From positions 9,836,466-9,900,465 of the forward strand of contig NC_063439.1 of NCBI RefSeq assembly GCF_020379485.1: a DNA stretch of 64,000 nt, in the 5' to 3' direction. Below, in pieces: positions 59,101 through 64,000 of this stretch. Made by a program: the position numbers and the translations under genes. Within the stretch, counting starts at the first letter, position 1. Each line of letters begins with the position of its first letter. The notes beneath the pieces are model-generated. The model had not been told where the DNA came from. It saw only the letters and a program-made list of their open reading frames with translations, and made no database searches. This DNA comes from Brassica napus. Its lineage: Eukaryota > Streptophyta > Magnoliopsida > Brassicales > Brassicaceae.

Positions 59101-59211
59101 GACTATGGATACTTATTACCACCCCCTCCCAGACCACGACTTCCTCTCTCGCTAGATACTGATGATCTGCCACCACCACCGCATCCAACAAAAATTGATA
59201 TTTTACAGTAA
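55395..59211 (+). CDS. Small secreted proline-rich peptide precursor, copy B
   Basis: Exons 55395-55449, 55958-56010 and 59080-59211; about 79 aa. The signal peptide MKLVILISLLLVFPLCSS and the linker GFEKDDEVTEVSQHSSDK match copy A. The last exon reads PVVDNLMDYGYLLPPPPRPR and later DTDDLPPPPHPTKIDILQ. The usual acceptor (GCAG before GTT) is mutated, and the next TAG 3 bases upstream adds a single proline in frame. Intron 2 is about 3.07 kb because of a foreign insertion (56114-58795). The TATA motif is changed to CATAAAT. The coding frame is intact, but expression and splicing across the long intron are uncertain. Confidence 0.6.
56114..58795. mobile_element. Foreign insertion in intron 2 of peptide gene B
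   Basis: About 2.7 kb absent from copies A and C. Its two ends share weak inverted similarity (AATTGGTGACAGTACCT near the left, reverse of the right end AATTGGTCAAATACCTA). It contains exon-like remnants: KALFSILDNVKSRSFSKVDKKAG at about 56257-56326 and SIIDALGPEELEFLRKSTFG at about 56593-56690, and a minus-strand piece (TNEVVGRLGDASDKDKS) at about 58420-58490. The EELEFLRKS segment resembles the DUF1985 region of plant Ulp1-bearing MULEs; assignment is tentative. Confidence 0.5.
56593..56697 (+). pseudogene. DUF1985-like transposon protein fragment
   Basis: Reads SIIDALGPEELEFLRKSTFG, then KILAIRESTILGRVW and a stop. The pattern of a short helix followed by EELEFLRKSxFGK is like the start of DUF1985 in Brassicaceae Mutator-type elements. 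Only this block is left. Confidence 0.4.
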
Positions 59212-59390
59212 AGTAATATATGTAATAGTAGATCAGTCTATCATTAATTGTAATAGCAATTATGTCATAGTTATAAATGACTAGACTGTCTAAATATCAA
59301 TTTATTAAGAGATTTGTCGTCATTAAACAAATAATATATTCTCCAACGATAGACATTCAACAAGCAGGTTTTTTCTGATGTATTTCTAAA
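58796..59390. repeat. Right part of peptide-gene unit B
   Basis: Resumes the match to unit A (AGATTATA.TTTT..CTTTACCATGAAATGACAC) and includes exon 3 and the 3' flank up to CAACAAGCAGG and beyond. Confidence 0.75.
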
Positions 59391-61250
59391 ATCTATTTTT
59401 CTAAAATCTAAATTTTATCCAATCAATATTTTCAAAAATGGATCCCCTAAAATGTAGGGAAACTAGTTTTTCAAATAATATTTTCTTAACACAAAAAATC
59501 AAAAAACAAGTTTTCATAGGTTTTCACTATTTACAATGAGTTTTCAGTTTTTTTCTTTTTTTTCTATATTTACCCATTAATTTAGGAAAAATAAATAAAA
59601 ATACTAATCACTATATAAATAAGGTTTTGTAAGAAATCTGTGTTTTATTATGACAGTGCGTCTACTATTCATAGGCTATCAAGAAAAAAATGAATTTCAA
59701 AATTTGGTTAATTTAATATACGCTTTTTTGGTGGCATAGTATTTACCTAAGCATCAGTATTATATCTACGATAATTGAATCTAACATTAAATGTAATAAA
59801 ATTAGTACAGTGTGAATGATATTCTACCTAAGACTATCAAAAATGGTTATATGTATTCAACACCTTGATTTACATTTTTAACAATCCACATCATATACTC
59901 TTTCTTCTACCTATTAATTCAATGTCCATACAAATTTTATCTCTACAGTAGTGGGTTAAAAAAATTCAACACCTTACCCCATTTTTTTATTTCTTTAATA
60001 TTTTCATATTTATATACTAACAAAAATAATAAATTTTAATTAAATCAAAATAACTAATACTTGAACAAATTTTAAAAATAAATTCTAATTTCTTAAATTT
60101 TCCAAATAATAATTATGATCAAATTTTAAAATATTTATTATTGAAGCTGTTTCAAAAAAAAATTAATGTCCAAATAAAATAAAACAAATATCTATTTGTA
60201 GAGATTTTAAAATGATAAATTTTGATATAAAGAAAAAAGTTAAATAAAAAAATTTACTATCAAAGAACTATCTTTAAGACATTGGGGTGAAATAAAAATA
60301 CCAAAATACATGTAGCCAATAAAAAAACACCATATATTTAATTTATATTATAATCAAAACATATTATTTCATATTGTGACATGTGTCAGTGTAGACCCAT
60401 ATTTGTTTTGCTTTCAATGGGGTGAAAGTTTTCAACACAGCTGAATCCACGTCAGATCAATTTTGTTTTCAACTAGTTCATTGTGTGCATTAAACTCTTG
60501 AAATTTTAATTCAACAGGTCAATTGCACATGGTCTACTAAAAATCTATTTTTTTATAATAAATTGATCTTCATAAAAAATTTGCTTTACTATAGTGAACT
60601 GCACAATAGTTCATGTACAATTTTTTTTTTTGATGATCCTGGTATCCGGAGCTTGAGAGGATCCGACTAACGCCAATGATCGTCCCTTGGAGCTTAGCCG
60701 GGGAGCCCGTCGAGGCATCCAATTTTAATCTTATCAACAAAATAAACTTCATAATTCAAAGTTAACTATTAAAATAATACGTAAATATTACTGTTAATAA
60801 TTTTTTGTATATTTTGAAATTTTAATTTTCAACATTTTACTATTTCATGCCTATAAACTATAAGACTTTATAACGAATATAATACTTTGTGTATAAGAAC
60901 AGTTTTAAAAAACTTGTCAATAAAATAAAGTAAATTATTATAACTAGTTTTATGTAAAGTTAAGTCAAGTTCTTAAAAAATAATAGACAACTTCTAAAAT
61001 TAAATAAAATACTAATCAAAACTTCAGATAAAAATAAAAATATACAGAAAAGTTAAAAAAAAACATAAACAAAAATCAAAAAAAAAAATATAAAATCTAA
61101 AATCACCAATCATGTTTAAAAAAAACTAAAATCTACTACAAAATAAAAAACCAAAAACTAAAAACTGAAATCCAAAAACTAGAAACTAAAAGCCAAAAAC
61201 AAAAAAAAAAATCTAAAATTGAAGTAAATAATAATCACCTAAAAGCAGCT
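59391..61250. other. AT-rich spacer between units B and C
   Basis: No gene. It includes a GC-richer island at about 60632-60725 (TGATCCTGGTATCCGGAGC... region) that looks like a transposon scrap, and an A-rich tract at about 61060-61220 made of degenerate CCAAAAACTAAAA units. Confidence 0.5.
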
Positions 61251-62575
61251 TAAATTTTATATATGAAAATGCATAATAGTTTACAGTATCTTTAAATATA
61301 CTAAATATTTTGAGTACCTTTAAATGTAAATGCTTTTATGTAAAAAAATATTAACTAGCTGTCTGATGCTAGTTTAAAGAAGCTGTTTTTTTTTCAATTT
61401 GTATTTCATATTCATAAGTTATTTCAGTTTTGATAAGTCACTGCCAGATGTTCGTTGCTAATTTTTTTAAACTATTTTGTTTTTTCATAGAAGTAAGAAT
61501 TCTATAAATTAATAGTGTTAGATTTCAATATTTTCTAGTTTATAGAATTATTAATTTACATAATTGTTTTTAGATTTTAAATATTTTTAAATATAATTTA
61601 TGTAATATTTGTGAAGAATACTTGATTTTACGATATAAGTATTGATTAAATTTTATACATAAAATTTTTATATTATCTTTTTTATATATAACAACTAGGT
61701 TATTATTAATAGATGGAGCTTACATAGTTAAAGTGTAGATTATTTGAAAAAGAATATTGAAACAAAATAATAATAAAAATAAGAGCTATGGTATATTATA
61801 TTGGTTTTATTCGATTATATGATTATATGGTGTTAACATAGTAATAGTAGCTACTTTTAAGAGTGAATTGGAAAAAAAACATCAATACATTTAGAAATAT
61901 ACAAATAGTTATTATATTTATATAAAATTCATATTAAATAATTATTAATTTATCTTTACATTAGGATTATTATATTTACATTAAAAATTTAATTTTTTTA
62001 TTATCTCATTTCTTTTAGCGAATTATGTCGTATTTTACATTGTCCCAACTTATGATTGGCTGAAATTTATTAATTTATGTAACGCCACTCTGTTTTTAAC
62101 GTTATAAAATAACTATATAAATAATTTTATTTCAATATTTTTTATTGATAAAATTTTATTCTATTCATTCTTATTTTTTAAATGATAGACTAACTAACTA
62201 AAATTTAAAATATTCTATAGTTTAAAAGTTTTTTAAATATTTGTAGAACCCGCAAAAAGTGGACAAATTTTGCTAAGAAGTTTTTTGGAAAAAAAAACAC
62301 TGTTCCACTTTCAAAATCTTAATAAATGTTTTTAGATTTTTTACTTAAGATGTTACTCTAGCAAATCTCTACAAAAAGAAAGTGCAAGTAACAAAAAGGT
62401 TAAATGAAAAGAGACTATAAATTGGAGATAGATGACACCATAAAAGTCATCTTCTCCACATTCATCACAAAATAAGCATATTCATTTTTGTTATTTCATC
62501 TTACATCCCATAGCTTGTTTTAAAAGAATTTCAGTCCCTTCAAATACCGTTTCATAGAAACGTGCATCCACAAGG

Positions 62576-63081
62576 ATGAAGTTGTTGATTTTCATCTCGT
62601 TGTTGCTTGTATTTCCATTGTGTTCTTCAGGTATTCACAAATTACATTAGCAAAATTCATATCTAACTATAATACATTAATTAAAATTAAAGAATTACAA
62701 TTAAATATACTACAACATCTGTTTTTTTTAGATTAATATATGTATATATGAGCAAAAAGTTTCAGGTATATTAAAAATATATTAATTTAGTTATAAATAA
62801 ATTATTTTGTGATTGATAGTTTCTCATAAAGTTTTAGCAATTTAGTCATTTTTTATTTAGTAAATTCATTTTGAAGTTTACAATTTATCATCATCAAGAC
62901 AATCTTTAAGAAAATTATAAGAAATTTGTTATTTTATTTTATTTAAAAAATATAAATAGTGGTAACAATTTAATACCCCAAGTTCTACTGTGATTTATAT
63001 GGATTTCAAAATTTTAATAATATTTTTTGCTCAATAGAAATATTAATATACAACTATATTAAAAAAATTAAAATATATACA

Positions 63082-63161
<80 letters not shown>

Positions 63162-63765
63162 TTTTACATCTGCATCTATTTTTTCTTAGGGTTTGAGAAG
63201 GACGATGAAGTTACTCAAGTGAGTCAACATTCATCAGACAAGGTAAGCAATAAAATTACATGTTCAATTCTTATATTATGTTAACTTATGATAGTAAAGT
63301 AATATTAAGCTGACGACTAAATTTGGTCAAACTGGAAAACGGTTATGTTTTTTTTTCAGATTCTATAATTTTTTACCATGAAATAAGTCAATAACACTAT
63401 TTTCGAATTATCTTTAATGTTTGCTAGATATATCAGTGCAAAATTTTAGTTTTTTTATATTTTGTTTGTTAAACTCCTTTTAATTTATATGTCTGCCAAA
63501 ATTGTCTGAATTTGGCTATCTTACCTAATTAAAAAAAAAAAAAACTAATTACTATTGGAGACCCTTACTATTGTCATTGTTTAAATAAATCAATTTATTG
63601 TTGGTGGTGCAAAATATACTTATAATGCAGGCTACATTTAGTGTTGAGAGAATGATCGACTATCCAGGCCCATTTAATCCAACTCCCATAATTGTTCGGC
63701 CTCCTCACGGGCCCCTTACTGATCCTCCACCGCCACCACCACCGCGTCCAACAAAAACTGATTGA
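62576..63765 (+). CDS. Small secreted proline-rich peptide precursor, copy C
   Basis: Exons 62576-62630, 63190-63242, 63631-63765; 80 aa, GT-AG introns and matching phases. Signal peptide MKLLIFISLLLVFPLCSS and linker GFEKDDEVTQVSQHSSDK are nearly the same as in A. The C-terminal exon differs strongly: ATFSVERMIDYPGPFNPTP, then [20 protein letters not shown] and the end PTKTD. It keeps an acidic-DY site and the proline run but replaces the GYLLPPPP core by PGPFNPTP, and stops seven bases earlier in the aligned tail. TATAAAT lies 160 bases upstream. This looks functional and may yield a different mature peptide. Confidence 0.72.
63085..63160. repeat. Long (TA)n microsatellite in intron 1 of peptide gene C
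   Basis: About 75 bases of pure TA; shorter runs stand at the same place in gene A (47198-47220) and, broken, in gene B. Confidence 0.92.
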
Positions 63766-64000
63766 TATCTTACAGTAAAGGAGAAACATATGTAATATTA
63801 GATCGGTCTATCATTAATAGCAGTTACAACATAGTTATCCAGACTGACTAAATATCAATTTATCAAGAGACTTATCATCATTAAACAAATAATATATTCC
63901 CCAAAGATGAAATTCAACAAGCAAGTTTTTTTTTGGGAAAATTGGAAATATGGAATAAAAAGACAAGTAGATTGTCCCTTTGCCATAATATGAATTATAA

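Larger units (their letters stand above)
61250..63930. repeat. Peptide-gene unit C
   Basis: Starts at AATGCATAATAGTTTACAG, then follows the order of unit A to the 3' flank (CAACAAGCAAG). More diverged than A and B from each other, so probably the older copy. Confidence 0.75.

Noticed and set aside
63081..63284. Open frame of alternating Tyr-Ile over the TA repeat
   Set aside because: It is an artefact of the (TA)n microsatellite; only exon 2 of the peptide gene within it is real.
1..64000. CRISPR arrays, bacterial operons or plasmid origins
   Set aside because: No direct-repeat/spacer pattern; spliced plant genes and plant transposons make a eukaryotic nuclear origin clear.

Overview
The window reads as nuclear DNA of a crucifer (Brassicaceae). 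It is AT-rich, with short multi-exon genes and GT-AG introns, full of Helitrons and MITEs. The recognisable genes run SR34a-like, CID10-like, IQD15-like, CDPK-related kinase, papain-type protease, PMEI-like protein and MFS5-like transporter. From memory this is the order on Arabidopsis thaliana chromosome 3 from about At3g49430 down to At3g49310. Several genes that I recall lying between them in Arabidopsis are absent, which fits a fractionated subgenome of a Brassiceae species, but the species cannot be fixed from sequence alone.

Layout: 598-2392 (minus) SR34a-like splicing factor in 12 coding exons. 3.4-7.5 kb is gene-poor, with a PIF/Harbinger-type MITE. 7561-13288 is an end-to-end Helitron on the minus strand carrying two RPA1-like genes, the first fused to a Pif1-type helicase tail. 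A second Harbinger-type MITE follows. Then come CID10-like (16060-18040), IQD15-like (20194-21864) and a CDPK-related kinase (22901-25922), all on plus. A gene-free stretch holds a duplicated kinase 3' flank and a MITE with telomere-like repeats. Next are a cysteine protease (30588-32342, plus), a PMEI-like gene (33211-33777, minus) and an MFS5-like transporter (35097-37368, plus).

From about 37 kb to the end a segment made of the MFS 3' end, a spacer and a small secreted proline-rich peptide gene has been duplicated. Three peptide genes remain (46705-47702, 55395-59211, 62576-63765), each with signal peptide, acidic linker and a DY-plus-proline C-terminus. The copies act as each other's empty sites: tandem Helitrons (37405-42904) are present in one copy only, a CACTA-like element containing half of a Copia retrotransposon (49522-53468) sits in the second, and a 2.7 kb insertion splits intron 2 of the second peptide gene.

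The host genes do not form one pathway; they are an ordinary collinear block. The parts most worth following are the rapidly diverging peptide cluster, the RPA-helicase chimera in the Helitron, and the dated series of nested insertions. Exon borders were read by eye from splice sites, frame and family resemblance; no searches were run.
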